From contig CM060177.1 in assembly GCA_030549775.1 (NCBI GenBank), positions 70,663,638 to 70,727,637 on the forward strand: DNA of 64,000 nt, given 5' to 3'. The notes under the pieces were generated by a model. It was given only the letters and a program-made list of their open reading frames with translations, was not told the origin of the DNA and made no database searches. Positions 37,781-51,300 of this stretch are shown here, in pieces (the first letter of the stretch is position 1; each line of letters opens with the position of its first letter). The translations under genes and the position numbers were made by a program. This DNA comes from Tamarix chinensis (Eukaryota; Streptophyta; Magnoliopsida; Caryophyllales; Tamaricaceae).

Positions 37781-38130
37781 GTTTGATATGGCTCGAATCT
37801 AGAGTTTGGTATGGATGAATCTTTGGGTTTTATATGGTTGGAATCTAGAGTTTGGTATGGATGAATCTTTGGGTTTTATATGGTTTGAATTTAGGGTTTG
37901 GTAAGGATGAATCTTTGGGTTTTACATGGTTTGAATCTTGGGTTTGGTATGGATGAATCTTTGGGTTTGTGTGGATTGAATTTAGAATTTTGTGTGATGA
38001 AATATTGGGTTTTGCATGGTGTCATTAATGGTTGTATGGTGGTATTAGGGTCTGCATGGTGGTATTAATGGTTGCATGGTGGTATTAGGGTTTGCATCAT
38101 GGTTTTAATAGTTGCATGGAAGTTAATAAT
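37781..38130 (+). repeat. 46-bp repeats followed by shorter 'gcatggtggtatta' repeats
   Basis: Units combine 'tttggtatggatgaatct' and 'ttgggttttatatgg' into a 46-bp period from about 37800 to 37990. From 38010 shorter units of 'ggttgcatggtggtatta' follow. They appear to derive from the adjoining 27-bp repeat. Confidence 0.75.
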
Positions 38131-38499
38131 TGCATGGGATGTGTAAAGTTTGTATGAGAGCGAAATTTACGTATGGAACGTTGATTTGGGATGTGAGGAA
38201 AGTAATGTAAGTGTTGTTTGGGTGATTGAACACTTTGGATGGAAAATAGTGCGTGGATCATTATATGGGTATGTAGGAAACCGAGCTAGGTTTTGTGTGG
38301 ATAATTAGGGTTTGGTGTGACTGCTTAGGGTTTTTGCGGTATCAAGTGTATTTGGTGACTAAAGTATAATTATGAGGATGGAATTTATGATTTGTGATGT
38401 GTGAAGTGTAAAGGGAGTGATTCATGCATGTCCAGGGTGAAAGCCTTGAATAAGATACTTAAGATACTAATCACTTAAAGTGAAAGATCATTGAGACGG

Positions 38500-38850
38500 G
38501 ACCAACCGATCCACCGGTTCGGAATAGTGGCTAGGGTTTTTACCCTATGTGTGATCGATCCACCGGTTATAATAGTGGTTAGAGTAGGATGCTATATGCA
38601 TAAATCGATCCACCGGTTATAATAGTGGGGGTTCCCGAGCTCAACCACCGCAAACCAAAGTTTTGCTAAAATGCCTAAAAGATACTAATTACTTAATGTG
38701 GAACACCATGCGAGCCAGGGCCAACCGATCCACCGGTTAGGAATAGTGGTTAGGACGCGTAATCCTATGTGCCTCCGATCCACCGGCTATAATAGTGGTT
38801 AGGGTATGATACCTTATGTGCCTCCGATCCATCGGCTATAATAGTGGGGG
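38500..38850 (+). repeat. LTR hairpin-tag array
   Basis: Tags with CCACCGGTTATAATAGTGG or close variants. The hairpins are 38532-38547 (TAGGGT/ACCCTA, 4-base loop), 38751-38767 (TAGGA/TCCTA) and 38800-38816 (TAGGGTA/TACCTTA with one G-T pair). Sub-blocks open with 'aagatactaatcacttaaa' and 'aagatactaattacttaat'. Confidence 0.8.
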
Positions 38851-39643
38851 CTTCCGTACTCGCATGGATTTGATAAAAATCATGCTGTGCAACGATTCCT
38901 GATTAGAGATAAATTAAATAATTAATCTGGATTATAATTGGGCATTTACGTATGTACCCGAATGATTATTCGTTGTTATGATATCATGATCATCCTTATG
39001 ATCTTTTATTCTGCATGGATTATGTGCTTGTGTGTTGGCCTTAGTGCTCAGTTACCTTACTTAGTACGTAGCGTACTGATCACCATTTTCATGGGTGCTT
39101 CTCATTCCCACGAGTAGTATGCCCTTTTGACTTGTGTAGGTGGGCGAGACATCAGTCGGGGCTGAGTGTTGAGCGTGTTTAGCTCAAAATTCGTGAGTAG
39201 TGTGGCCGGATCCACTCTTCTTGTTATCTTATTTATTTCTATTATTTCTTCTTGTATCAGATTTATCCTATTTGATTTACTACCTCGTACTGAGTATTTC
39301 AAATGAAGCTTTTATTGATTGTAAGATTATTCCCTTGGAGGAATTTTGATTTCGCACTCTGATTTCTATGTTATGAATGATTTTACTCTATTGGTTTGTA
39401 AACCTTCATGCGTACTCTGATTTTGATATTATGATCTTTCTAGTTCTTCTATGAACTGTTGATTTGGTTTAATGTTAATCTCTTCTTAGCCTTAGCACTT
39501 AGTACTGGAACGGTCGGAGAGAACCGGTCTGGTGCTAAATGTGGCGGTAACATCCCCCAAATTCACGGGTTTTAATTTAAGAGTTTCTATTTTTATTACT
39601 TCCGCCTTTCTTAAAAAAAAGTAGTGAATTTTGGGGTGTTATA

Positions 39644-39874
39644 CCTACACTCTTAAGGGAAACCCTAACTAACAGGAAAGTGGCCTAGGAAACAAATAAT
39701 ACAAACAAACTAATGGTTCGAAACAACTAAGAAGGAACTGATGGCATAATAGAAAAAGACACATTATGATTTATTACTTACTCATCTGGTCCCACTAGAT
39801 TTTCCAAGTAGTTGCTTTAAGCATCAGGTGCTACTAATCTAGTAGTTTTTGAGACTTCTAAACTCTGCTACGGG
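39644..39874 (-). pseudogene. Remnant of the gag region of the host element, left of the insertion
   Basis: Non-LTR sequence between two LTRs. Read on the minus strand and continued from the gag zinc knuckle on the other side of the insertion (51845), a frame goes on with polar, Lys- and Gln-rich codons and several stops. That fits the linker after the knuckle, but there is no diagnostic motif, so the assignment relies mainly on position. Confidence 0.35.
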
Positions 39875-42800
39875 TGTAATACCCCAAAACTTTGCTTATC
39901 CTAATTCTTTGCTATTAATACCTTAATTTGATTTTAATATCAACAAAATCTTATTTTAGCATTAACCAAATATCTTTATCCAAAAATCTTAACCTAGATA
40001 TAATATATTTTGTAATCCGATTTTAATTCCAATAAATTTATAACCAATCCTACCTATTTTGGCTAATAAAAATTATCTAATCCTAACTCAACCCTTTTTC
40101 CTTTTTCCTTTTCTTTCTCTTCTTCTTTTTCCATTCTCCTTTCTCCTATCTTCTTTTTGTCGTAGTGCTTAACCATTGTACTCATTCTTTACAACTTACA
40201 ACAACCATCACTCTCACCCTACTATAGCGATCACCATCACCCATCATGACTCACCCACACCCTCTTTTATCAACGTGCTGCCTGACTACACCATCTCCCC
40301 TACAATCATTTTTCATCTCACGCAACACACAAACAACTATTGGCATATCATACTACATACCTCTGAAATGTTCATTTGAACACTCTACCATCACTTCTAG
40401 CCACCTTCATTGAAAATTTTTTATCCATAACTTATGCCTAACTTCCACCCTCTACATTTTATTTCACCGTTCACACGACACCACCACATATACACACACA
40501 CTACTTATCACCCTCCTTCCTTTCTCTTTTGTCTTACCTTATTTCTCCCCATTTTTTTGTTAAGCACTAATGCTCGAGCCCCTTTCCATTCTTCTTCTTC
40601 TTCCTTTCTTCTTTTTCTTCTTCCTTGCATGCTCATGCCCAATTTTTCATGACTAAACCATTATCTTCACCACCAAAACCACCATGCAAAACCACGCATT
40701 ACCAATGCTTGATGGACCGACAACCAAGGTTAACCAATCTTTCCCCTTCATCATCTATGACCATCACTATCGACCACCACCTCCTTTTTCTCTTCTTTCT
40801 TAGCATCCATCACATTTTTATGAAACACACGGCCTACACACAACCTGAAGCACGGCAGTGAAACACTAAATTTCCTTATCACACTCTCATGCAAACTAGC
40901 ATGGTTTTTCTAGGAACCCAACCATGGCCTACGCATAACCACCTCATACCCATGCATATCTATTCATTTTTTTCTATGTTGATAGTAATCGAGCATGGTC
41001 GTGCCGTTTCACACAGACTTCCCATACACAATCCCAACCCTCAGCTTAGGTGTGTACTACCTACAACATGCCCATGTAGCTCCATAATTTTGTCACATAA
41101 CCTCTTTTTCAACCCCAAACCCTTTCCAAACACCGCTAAATTTTCACCATAGCTCCACCATACATTCCATGTCATACACACACAACTCAAGCTTCCATTC
41201 GACTCTAGTAATTTCCATTTTTAATCTCCTTTACTTTAACTTTTCCCTCTATTATAATCTTTGAGCCTAACCATGTGTTAGCTTAATTTTTTTAGTGATA
41301 TTTTTGTAATATTGAAAGAAGAATTCAAGGATTTACATGCTTAGAGCCTAGTGTCCTTGTTGGTAAGGATACTAATCAATGTTATAGGATTTTTGTGTTA
41401 ATTACTTGTATAGATATGTGGATTTTGATGATAGTTTTGATACATAATTTAATTTATGTTGTTGATAATATGTTGTGATTATATGGAATATATATTTGAA
41501 AGAAAGTAAGAATGGGTAAGAGCTATGGATATTATATTGTTATACTAAGTTATTTTTGTGCGAAATATATTTTATATTATGAAATATGGTCCAAATAAGC
41601 TATGACATGTGTAAATAACCATATTGAAGTGGCATATTGATAAATAAAGGATTTGGAATACAAATTGTTGTTCATGGTACAAGATATTATAAAATAAAGA
41701 CTATCAGTAATCCTTAAAGGTAATTTGGTCTTTATGGGTTAATATGGATATTTTTGTATTGTAAAGTATTAGGTGGATTAAAATATGATAATGATATCCT
41801 AAGAAGTGTTTAGAGGGATTATTATTGTCTTAATTTCCTCAAAATGAGATAATGGATTAATTATGGTATAGTAAATGCTAGAGTTAATCCATAATTATGG
41901 ATATGTTACTAATGTTGGTATTATAAGGATGTATATTTATTTTGGTAATCCTATAAGTCTTATGGGAAGAATTATCACTAACTTGTGAAATTAGAGTTTC
42001 AAAAATTATGTGAGTAGTACTTTAGACATGGGAGATTATTATTGTATGTGTAAGACACTGGACATAGATGTTGAATTGTGGATACAATTTTGATGAGAAT
42101 GATATACTATTTTTGGTGGTTAAATGATCAATATGAGAGACAATGCTGGGAGTGCGAAATTAGGGTATAAGGAAATTAAAGATTGTAACTCTAATGATTG
42201 ACCTGATAATCTACATGATGTGTGTATTTGCCTTAATGTACTCAATACCCGTGAACCAATTATGACTAAGATATTAATCATGTAAAGTGATTGAGCATGT
42301 GATTAAGATAAGCTAATTTTTTTATATTCATTCCACTAGATATAGTAACGGCTCTAGAGGGTTTTTCCATGAGAATATAATGTTCTTATATGAATTCCAC
42401 TTGAGGACAATAGTGGCTTGAAAGCATTTTCCTAGAGAAGTTGTTTTAGTCCATTCCATTGGATTAAGAATAGTGGGCCTCCTACTCATTGAGAATGAAA
42501 ATATAACTATATATCCCATGGATAAGACACTAATAACTTAAAGTGTAAGTGCAAGTCAGGTAGGACAAATATGATGCTTTTATATTCATACCACCAAATA
42601 TAATAGTAGCTTGGGAATATTTGTCCCTAGGAAAGTGATGTTTTCATATCTGATTAACTAGATGATAGTAGTAGTTGAAGTATTTTGTCCTTAAAAATAT
42701 TTTTTAGATCATTCAACTGGTTTAAGAATAGTGGGGTTCCTGAACTCAACATATATAAAAGAATGAAAATGGTTATATCTAATAAAGAGGCCTCGATCGG

Positions 42801-43353
42801 TAATTATCATATGAGATGTTTCATTAATTTGAATATGTACTTATCATCAATTGTGAATATCTGTGTTATTTGTATCCCTAATTTGTTAATATTGTTACTA
42901 TACTCAATACAAAGCGTAATGACTACCCTTTTTAGTGGTCCTCCTCATTCCTATAAGTAGGAGGCCCTGATTTAAATGTGTAGGTCTCAAAAGATCTACT
43001 AGATTACAATGCTGATTTTGTTACCCTATGTGGGGATGAGTGACATGTTATCTGTACACGATTTTTGAGTGAAGAGAAATATTATCCGATTGATGTATTT
43101 ACCTAGATACCTTTTTAGACTTTTTCATCTATAGTATCCCTTACTCTATATTTTATTAGTATAATTTTGAGTTAAACTCCAAACTCAAATTCTACTCTAA
43201 ATATATCTTCAATTTCTAATTTCTTTATGTTACATATAAGCTTGTTTGGATAAACAAGACTTATGTCTTTTATGACACCAACCCCCAAGATTTTTCTTAT
43301 ATGCTCCCGCTGTAAAGTGAAAATTTTCAACAGTAAAAAACCATCTTGTTACA
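39875..43353 (+). repeat. 5' LTR (3479 bp)
   Basis: Starts TGTAATACCCC and ends TTGTTACA. It contains a pyrimidine-rich leader (40085-40660), a tag array (42330-42735), the 'actcaatacaaagcgtaatgac' block at 42902 and the usual AT-rich body. Its Pro/His/Thr/Ser-rich open frames (40176-41152) are read through the C-rich leader, recur in the partner LTR only in decayed form and are not considered genes. Confidence 0.85.
42330..42735 (+). repeat. LTR hairpin-tag array (diverged)
   Basis: Tags such as 'ttccacttgaggacaatagt' and 'ttccattggattaagaatag', with sub-block spacers 'taagacactaataactta' at 42523 and 'taagatattaatcatgtaa' at 42266. Arms are weaker than in other LTRs. Confidence 0.65.
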
Positions 43354-43356
43354 AGT

Positions 43357-43368
43357 TCGTATCAGAGC
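43357..43368 (+). promoter_or_regulatory. Primer-binding site, initiator Met-tRNA
   Basis: TCGTATCAGAGC lies three bases after the 5' LTR end. It differs at one base from TGGTATCAGAGC, the initiator-Met-tRNA primer site usual in plant chromoviruses. It primes minus-strand cDNA. Confidence 0.8.
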
Positions 43369-43619
43369 CTTAGTTTTGTTTACTATGTTTTGGTTTTCAA
43401 AAGTTTCATTTTCAATAATTCCCCATCTTATTTTAATGTTCTACTTCACATTTTAGAAGAGCCAAATTTCTATTCGAAAACTTGGATTAACAAGTGAGGA
43501 ATCAAGGATGGGTAGTCTAGGTGGCCTTAAAATATGATTATGTATATTATGTGTTAGTAAGATAGGAAGGTTTTTTCTAACACATTTTTTGTCTTGTATT
43601 TAGCTAGTTGTCATGCACT

Positions 43620-46600
43620 TAATGGATGCATTGGTATTTTAGAGGAGACCTTCAAGGCATTCATTGAGGTTGTATGATAGCTCCTCTACTGCCACCACCA
43701 CCCTCCACATTACTCATAGGTGGGTATTAGAGAAGACTCACTTCCGAGGGTTATAGGACATCACCCACCAATCTTCCCTAGAGATGAGGACCTAGTTATC
43801 CTAAAGGGATGGATTTGGGATATGGATAGGACATTTGAGGTAGTTAATTACCCAACTAGTCAGAAGGTAGGCATTGTAGTCTTCTCCTTATGAGGAGTCA
43901 CCAATACCTACTAGGTAGGTCATCTTACATTGGACCGGCCATAGATGTTGTAGGAGGACTTCAAGGCTATGATTTGTGCTATGTTTAACCTTGAGAGACT
44001 TATGAGGGATAAGTTAAAGGAGTTCATGCAACTAAATTAGGGGATCATGAGGGTGAGACAGTACCATACCCATTTTACATAGTTGTTAATGTTTACACAA
44101 AAGATTGCAGCCAGTGAGTCGATGGTGGTCTATCAATTTGAGTAGAGGCTCGACTTTAGCAATTGAAGGATGATGGGTGTCGTAGCTTTTTAGGACTTAT
44201 CCAAGTTTTATGAGAGGATGTGTATCGCCGCTACTTTGGTGTAGGAGCAAGCTTCCATGTTGGGTAAACGAAAGCCAAAGACACAAGGTTGTAGAGGTAG
44301 GATCCAATACTAAGGAGGCAGACCACAAGGTTTCAACAAAGAGGTTAGAACAAACCTCATGGAGGTCAATGCTAGAACAAAGGTCAGTCAGAAGGTCAAG
44401 GTAGATCATGAGGCTAGCAAATGCACATCACGTGCCATTTCTATGGTCAATATTATCTAGATAAAAGTTGTTGGGACTCTCCAATTTAGTGTGAGACATA
44501 TGGTAAGCTGGGCCACCGATCTATTCATTGCTGGCATCATCAAGGTCAATATCGGTAGTAGGCACCAATGATATTATAGCAGCAAGCCTATCAACAGCAG
44601 ACATACCAGTAGTCTAATAGCAATTTAAATAGAGAGCATGTGCCCCACCCACTATATAGCCTAGAGAGAGTTAGGGAAGACCATAGGGGCCTCATCTTTT
44701 CCCTCAATAGGGAGGAGGTCAGACTTAGGGTTGTGGAAGGTATTGTAGAAGATACTAAGACGGACAATTAGACAAAAACGTGAATGCCATCAGCTAGCTT
44801 ATGGCTGATAAGTAGTTGGATGTTGTTACTAGCATGTTCTCAATCCTCTCACTAACAGATTATGTGTTATTTGATTCAAGAGCATCTCTTTCATTGGTTT
44901 CCTCTACATTTATTGCTAAATTTCTATTAGATTCATCTTCTTCTATATCTATATAAGTGATGTTACCTTTTAGGGATAGATGGGATTATACCATACTCTA
45001 CTCAGATGTCGTCTTAGAAATTGGTAGGGTAGACTTCCTAGTATACCTGGTTGATATGGATCTTTGGGATTTAGATATTATCATTCAGATGGATATATTG
45101 CGGAGGTATAATAAAGTGATATATTGTTCATAGGAGTGAGTTGTGATGTGGGGACCTTAAGATGCTAGGGTATCTTAAGGGTGATGTAATCCTAAGCTTA
45201 TAACGAAGTTATATCTTCCCATATGTTTTTATTCATTGATGTAGAGAGGTTACCATATGTTTTCATATGATGTTCAGGAGTTGATCAGAGATGTGTCAAC
45301 ATTGAAGGGAATTTTAGTTGCTCAAGAGTTTCTAAACATGTTTCCTAAGGAGATTTACGTATGTCACCTGTATGGAGATAAACTTCACTATTAAGTTGCT
45401 ACCGGAGGCAGAACATATTATAAAAGTTCCCTATCTGATGGCACTAATAGGGTTGAGGGAGGTGAAGACTTAGTTGGAGGACTTGTTGGTTCACAAGTAT
45501 ATCTTCATGGGGAGCACTAGTATTTTTTCTGAAGAAGAAGGATGGGAGCCTTTTCCTATAAATAGATTATTGAGGTTTTACCAGTTGACGGTCAAGAACC
45601 GCTATTTGCATTCGAGGATCCATGAATTTCTGACCAGCTTTAGGGTGCTTTGATTTTCTCAAAGATAGAGGTGAGATTAGGGAATCATCAATTGCTCATC
45701 GCCTAAGCATAAATCATGAAGATGGACTTTAGGAGACAATACGGGCACTACAAGTTTATGGTAGTAGCTTTAAGGCTCACCAATGTGCCCGTTATTTTAA
45801 TGGACTTGATGATGAAGATTTTTTAATAGTTCCTTGATTAATTTGTTTATAGAAAATATTTTTTTTATTCTCGGAGTAGAGAGGAGCAAGAGTAGCATCT
45901 ACATACGATTATTTCACTCCTTAAAGAGAACACGTTGTATGCCAAACTCTCTAAGTGAGAGTTCTGGAATCAAAAGGTTACCTTTTTAGGACACAAGGTG
46001 TTAGTAGGTGGAGTAATCATAGATCTGGAAAAGATTCTAGCAGTGACTCAATGGCAGGCTCCTACTAGCATCCTTGCGGCATGTTGTTTCCTAGGTTTGG
46101 TCAGGTACTAAAGATACTTTATTTGGGATTTCTCAAAGGTAGCTCATCCCTTAACAAACCTTGTTAAGAAGATGACTAGATTTGAGTGGGATGAAGCTTG
46201 TGAGAAAGCATTTGAGGAGTTGAAGCAGCGATTGACTACATCACTAGTTTTCACTCTGCCTTTGGGTACAAATGGATTTGGGGTTTACAGAAAAGCATTA
46301 GAACATGAACTAGGTTGTATTATGATGTAGCATGGTAAGTTAGTGGCTTACACTTCTCATTAGTTAAAGCAACATGAGTAGAAATACCCAATGCATGATC
46401 TAGAGTTGGTAGCTATTGTTTTTGTGTTGAAGGATTAGAGGCATTATCTGTATGGGACTAGGTGCAAATTCTACAGCGACCATAAAAACCTCAAGTAAAT
46501 ATTCACTCAAAAGGTTTTGAAAATGAAGCAAAGGAGATGGATAGAATTGGTGAATGACTATGATATCAAGTTGACCTACCATGAGGGTAAGGACAATGTT

Positions 46601-48160
46601 GTTGTAGATGCATTGAGTAGGAAGCCATCACAATGTTTGAGTTCTATTGTTTTGTTTAGTTGATTACCAGAGGATTTTAGTTAGATGTGAATAGATATAA
46701 CATCGGAGGGTGACTTAGAGGTTTGGATGCATGCTTTGATGACTAAATTGACTATTTTTTAAGAGATTTGAGCATGATAGCTTAGGGATGTTAAGCAAGT
46801 GATGATTTGGCAGAAGTTTCAAGACAGTAGAGCTAAGGCTTTCCTAATTCTTAAGGATGATAGTTTTGGCTACAGAGGTAGGTGGTGTGTATCTCAAAGT
46901 TACACTGATCTAAAGCTCCATATTTTGGAGGAAGGTCTCTTTACTATATATTCTATCCAACTAGGATGGAGTAACATATATAAGGACTTCAATAGGATCT
47001 ATTAGTGGCCTCGCATGATGTGACAAGTAGCAGAGTTCATGTCAAGGTATTTGACCTACAAGAAGGTCAAGATTGAGCATCAAAGACCTACAGGATTTAT
47101 TCAACCATTAGATGTTTCCCGGTGGAAGTGTATTCCATCTTCATGGATTTGTGAGAGGGCTACTGAGGACATGTAGCATTAGTGATATGATTTTTCTTAT
47201 CATTAACAAGTTGACTAAGTTTGTTGTATTTGTACCAATTATGTCAACTTAGAGTATAGATCGAGTGGTTGATACATATTTGAAGTTTGTGGTGAGTAGG
47301 CATAGTGTGCCTTTTAACATAGTCTTGGATCAGGATTTGAGATTTCTTCCGCACTTCTGGGGGAAGTTACGGGAGGCTATGGGCATAAGATTGAGAATTA
47401 GTATCGCCTTCCATCAAGTTATAGATGGATAGACGAAGAGAATGATTCCAACTGTAGAGGATATGATATGGGCTTATGTTTTGAATTTTCATGTAGCTAG
47501 AAAGATCATATTAATTTGGTTGAGTTCTTATACATGCTATCATAAAGATGGCACCCTTTTAGTTACTATATGGACATAAGTGTTGGACGCCTTTGTGTTG
47601 GAGTGACATCAACGTGATTATTGTACTTAAATTAGAGATGATTGAGGAGACGACTGAACATGTTGGGTTGATTAAGGATATGATAAGAGCAAATCAAAGT
47701 CATCAAAAGAGTTATGTAGATCAGAGATGTCACAAATATGGTTTCAAGTCGAGGGTAGAGTTCTGTTGAGGGTTTAACATACAAAGGGGATGTAGGGATT
47801 TAGTTGAAAGGGTAAGGTGAGCCCAAGGTGTATTGGTCCATATAAGATTCTTGATAATGTTAGTGAGGTTGCATACCATCTAGCACTTTCATAAGAGTTA
47901 GCTCGGTTTCACAATATCTTCCACATTTCTTAGCTAAGGAACTAGGTTGCAAATTTCACAATGTTAGACAAGATGAGATTAAGTTCGATGATTCTTTATC
48001 TTACAAGGAGAGACCTTTGAAGATTCTCTTCACCGAGATTCAACAGACCCAAAAAATCTTAGTTCCACTCATGAATATTATTTGGAGCCACCAAAGAGTA
48101 CAGGAAGTGACTTAGGAGACCGAGAAGGATAAGCATAGGATGAAACCCTAGATTTTTAGC
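43620..48160 (+). pseudogene. Chromovirus gag-pol polyprotein remnant
   Basis: This once encoded capsid and enzymes. Gag: WIWDMDRTFEVVN at about 43811-43850 and a YHTHFT/QFE-type region to 44160. The zinc knuckle (44429-44467) starts CHFY, with Tyr at the second Cys and at the His position. Protease (44840-44960): VLFDSRAS, with Arg where Gly is usual. RT: about 45370-45900; the box that should hold YxDD reads FVYRKYFFYS, so both aspartates are lost. RNase H: 46195-46620, with YPMHDLELVAIVF and TYHEGKDNVVVDALSRK. Integrase: 46690-47600, with the second Cys pair of the zinc region as Tyr (SRYLTYKKVK). Chromodomain-like tail: 47950-48160. Stops and frame changes occur throughout and no active product is expected. 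The longest open pieces are short. Confidence 0.85.
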
Positions 48161-48320
48161 TCAGATGTGTTAGGTTTTGGGGTTTTCTCTCTTTTAAGTG
48201 CATAGTCCCTGATAGTAAAGTAGCAAATGTGATTGGATTGACCACCGAGATTGCTTTTCTTATGTCTTTGATTCTTTTCTTCCTTAAGCTAGACTTGTTG
48301 ACCTCATGAACAAAGTTACT

Positions 48321-48336
48321 TTTAAGGGGATAGTGA
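48321..48336 (+). promoter_or_regulatory. Polypurine tract before the 3' LTR
   Basis: 'ttaaggggatagtga' directly before TGTAATACCC. It is nearly the same as at 22341-22356, so the two elements use closely related plus-strand primers. Confidence 0.75.
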
Positions 48337-51300
48337 TGTAATACCCTAAAATTTTACCTAGCCTAATCCCATATTGTTAATACCCTAATTTGAATCTAAA
48401 ATTGAGAAAATATTATTTTAGCCTTCACCAAATATCTTAATCTTAAAATATTAACCTAATCTAAATCTTTAAGCCGGATAAACTATACTTCCTAACCAGA
48501 TTATAATTTTGCTAAAATTTATTACTAATCCTACCTATTTTGGATAATCTAAATTTATCTAATCCTAACTCAACCCTTTCCCTTTTCCTTTTCTTTCTCA
48601 TCTTTTTCCTTTCTCCTTTATCCAATTTTTTTCTACCGTAATGCTTGATCTTGCTATACTCATTCTTCGCAACTTGCAATAACCACCACTCTCACCATAC
48701 TATAGCCACCATCATTACCCATCAGTCCTCACCCTCACCCTCACCCTCACTTATCCTCGTGCTACCTGACTACACCATCTCCCCTACAATAATTTTTTAT
48801 CTCACTCAACATACACACACAACTATCACCATCTCATGCTCCTTACCTATGCAATATTTAGTCCAACACTCTACCATCACCTCCAGCCACCTTTGTTGAA
48901 AACTTCTCTACCATCACTCTTGCCTGATTGCTACCCTCTGCATTTTCTTTCACCATTCGCATGCCGCCGCCATATATATATATACAAACTACTTATCACT
49001 CTTCCTTCATTCTCTTTTGTTTTGTGTCATTTCTACGCATTTTGTGTCAAGCACCACTACCTAAGCCCATTTCTTTTCATCTTCTTCACCTAATATTATT
49101 TTTCTTCTTCCTTGTGCATTTGTGGCCTATTTTGCACAACTAAACAATCTTCTTCACCACCATTACCACTGTACACCATAATAAACCATGCAATGCCCGA
49201 TGGACTGACTACCAAGGTCACCCCATATTTTCCCTTCATCATCACCGGCCATCATCGTTGACCACCGATACCTTTCCATTTTATTTCCACCCATTCATCA
49301 TGTTTTCATGAAACACATGGCCTATCCATGGCCTGAATCATGATCATGCAACACTAAATTATCTTTTCAGACATCGGTGCAAACAATCATGTTTTGCTTG
49401 TGCACCATCTCATAGATTATACACAACCTCCACATGCCCATTGGCATCTTTTCTATTTTTATTTCATGATGACAGTGATCAACCGTTGCTATGCTACTTC
49501 ACACAACCTACCCATGCATGATCCCAGCTGACAACTTAGGTGTGCATCGCCTACAACACACCAGTGTAGCTCTCTATTTTAGCTATGCACCCTCTTTTTC
49601 ACCCCCAAATCTTATCAAAAAACCATAAAATTTTTACCATAGCTCCACCATATATTTCACCACATATCCATAAAACTCAAGCTTCCATTGGTCTCTATTT
49701 ATTTCCATTTGACTTGAATTTTCTCTTGGTTATAATCTTTGAGTCTAACCTTGTATTATCTCATTTTTTGTAGGTGATATTTCAGTGATATTAGAAGAGG
49801 AAGTCTAGGATTTATTTGCTTAGAGCCCTGGTCCCTATTGGTCAGGATACTAATCAATGTCTTAGGATATTCATGTTTATTTCTTGCATGGACATGTGTA
49901 TTTATATGATATTGTTGCTATATGATTTAATATGGAATATATATGTGAAAGAAAGTAAGAATGGGTAAGAGGTATGGATATGATTTGATTATACTAAGTC
50001 ATAATTGTGGGAAATATATTTTACAAAAAAATTCTAAATAAGCTATAATAAGTGGAAATAAGAATATTCAAGATGTATGATGATAAATGGAGGATATAGA
50101 AAAATGATAGTTGTTGAGGGTAGAAGATATTGTAGATGAAAAGGCTATTAGTTATCCATAAAGGTGTTTTTCATTATGGGTGAATATGGATATTTTGGTA
50201 TTCTAATATGTTGGGTGGATTAAAATATGATAATGATATTTTGAGAAGTGTTTGGAGGGATTATTTTTTGCCTTAGGTTCCTCAAAATAAGATAATGGTC
50301 TAATTAGAACCTATTCACCTAAAATGATAATCTTCTTATCCCATTGTAAACCCTAGAGTTAATCCACAATTTTGGATATGTTGATGATGTTGGCAATATA
50401 AGGATTTATACAGATTATAGTAATCCTATGAGTCTTATAGGAATAATTATAACTAACCTGTGAAATTAGAGTTTCAAAAATTCTGTGAGGAGTACTTTGG
50501 CAAAAGATTGTTATTGTATATGAAAGATGTGGAAATTAGACCTTGAATTTCAAATACGATATCAATGAGAATGATATATTATAGTTGGTGATTGAATGGT
50601 CAATATGAGAGAATGATGTTAGAAGTGTAAAATTAAGGTTTGAGGAAATTAAGGATCTTAACCCTATTGATCTACTTGATAGCCTACGTAATGTGTTTAT
50701 TTGCCTCAATGTGTTTAATGCTTGTGAACCAATTTGAATAAGATATTAATCATGTAAAGTGAAAGAGTATGTGAGTAGATCCAAGGTAAGTTTTTTTATC
50801 AATTACACCAGAAATAATAGTAGCTCGAGAGCATATTGCTCCGTGAAGATTATATTTCTATATTCATTCCAACGGAGGATAATAGTGGCTTAGGAGCATT
50901 TTACCTAGAGAAGGTGTTTGAGTCCATTCAACCAAATTAAGAATAGTGGCCCCCTACTCATTGTGCATGAAATATAACTATATAACTTATGAATAAGACA
51001 CAATTGAATTAAACTAGAAGAGTACATGAATCAAGATAAAGGTGATGTTTTTATATCGATTCCACTAGAGATAATAGTAGCTTGGGAGCATTTTGCCTAG
51101 AGAAGGTGATGCTTTCTGATTTGTTCCACCAGATGATAATCATAGCTTAGATGTGCTATCATTGAGTTGTTTTAGGCCATTCTACTAGTTTAAGAATAAT
51201 AGGATTCCTGAACTCGGTATATATAAAATAAAAAAAAATTATATCTAATAAAGAGGTCTAGATTAGTGTTTATGTTAAGAGATGTTTCATTAATTTGAAT

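Larger units (their letters stand above)
34802..39643 (+). mobile_element. Plus-strand LTR (about 4.8 kb), probably solo
   Basis: Starts TGAAATGCCCC and ends GGGGTGTTATA (mutated forms of the usual termini). Contents in order: AT-rich U3, pyrimidine tract (35220-35320), CpG-rich region, TATA box, GC-rich leader to about 36310, ATT microsatellites, 27-bp minisatellite, 46-bp-type repeats, hairpin tags, the TACTTAGTACGTAGCGTACTGATC block (39056-39079) and the TGTGGCGGTAACATCCCCC block (39540-39558). No primer site follows its end. The flanking 5-mers (ttaac and cctac) do not match, so insertion by itself is not proven. The open frames at 35181-35638 are leader by-products. Confidence 0.7.

Noticed and set aside
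40176..41152. Series of Pro/Ser/His-rich open frames that look like small secreted proteins
   Set aside because: Inside the 5' LTR leader, C-rich and purine-poor. The partner LTR (48645-49773) shows unrelated frame breaks, so coding is not conserved.
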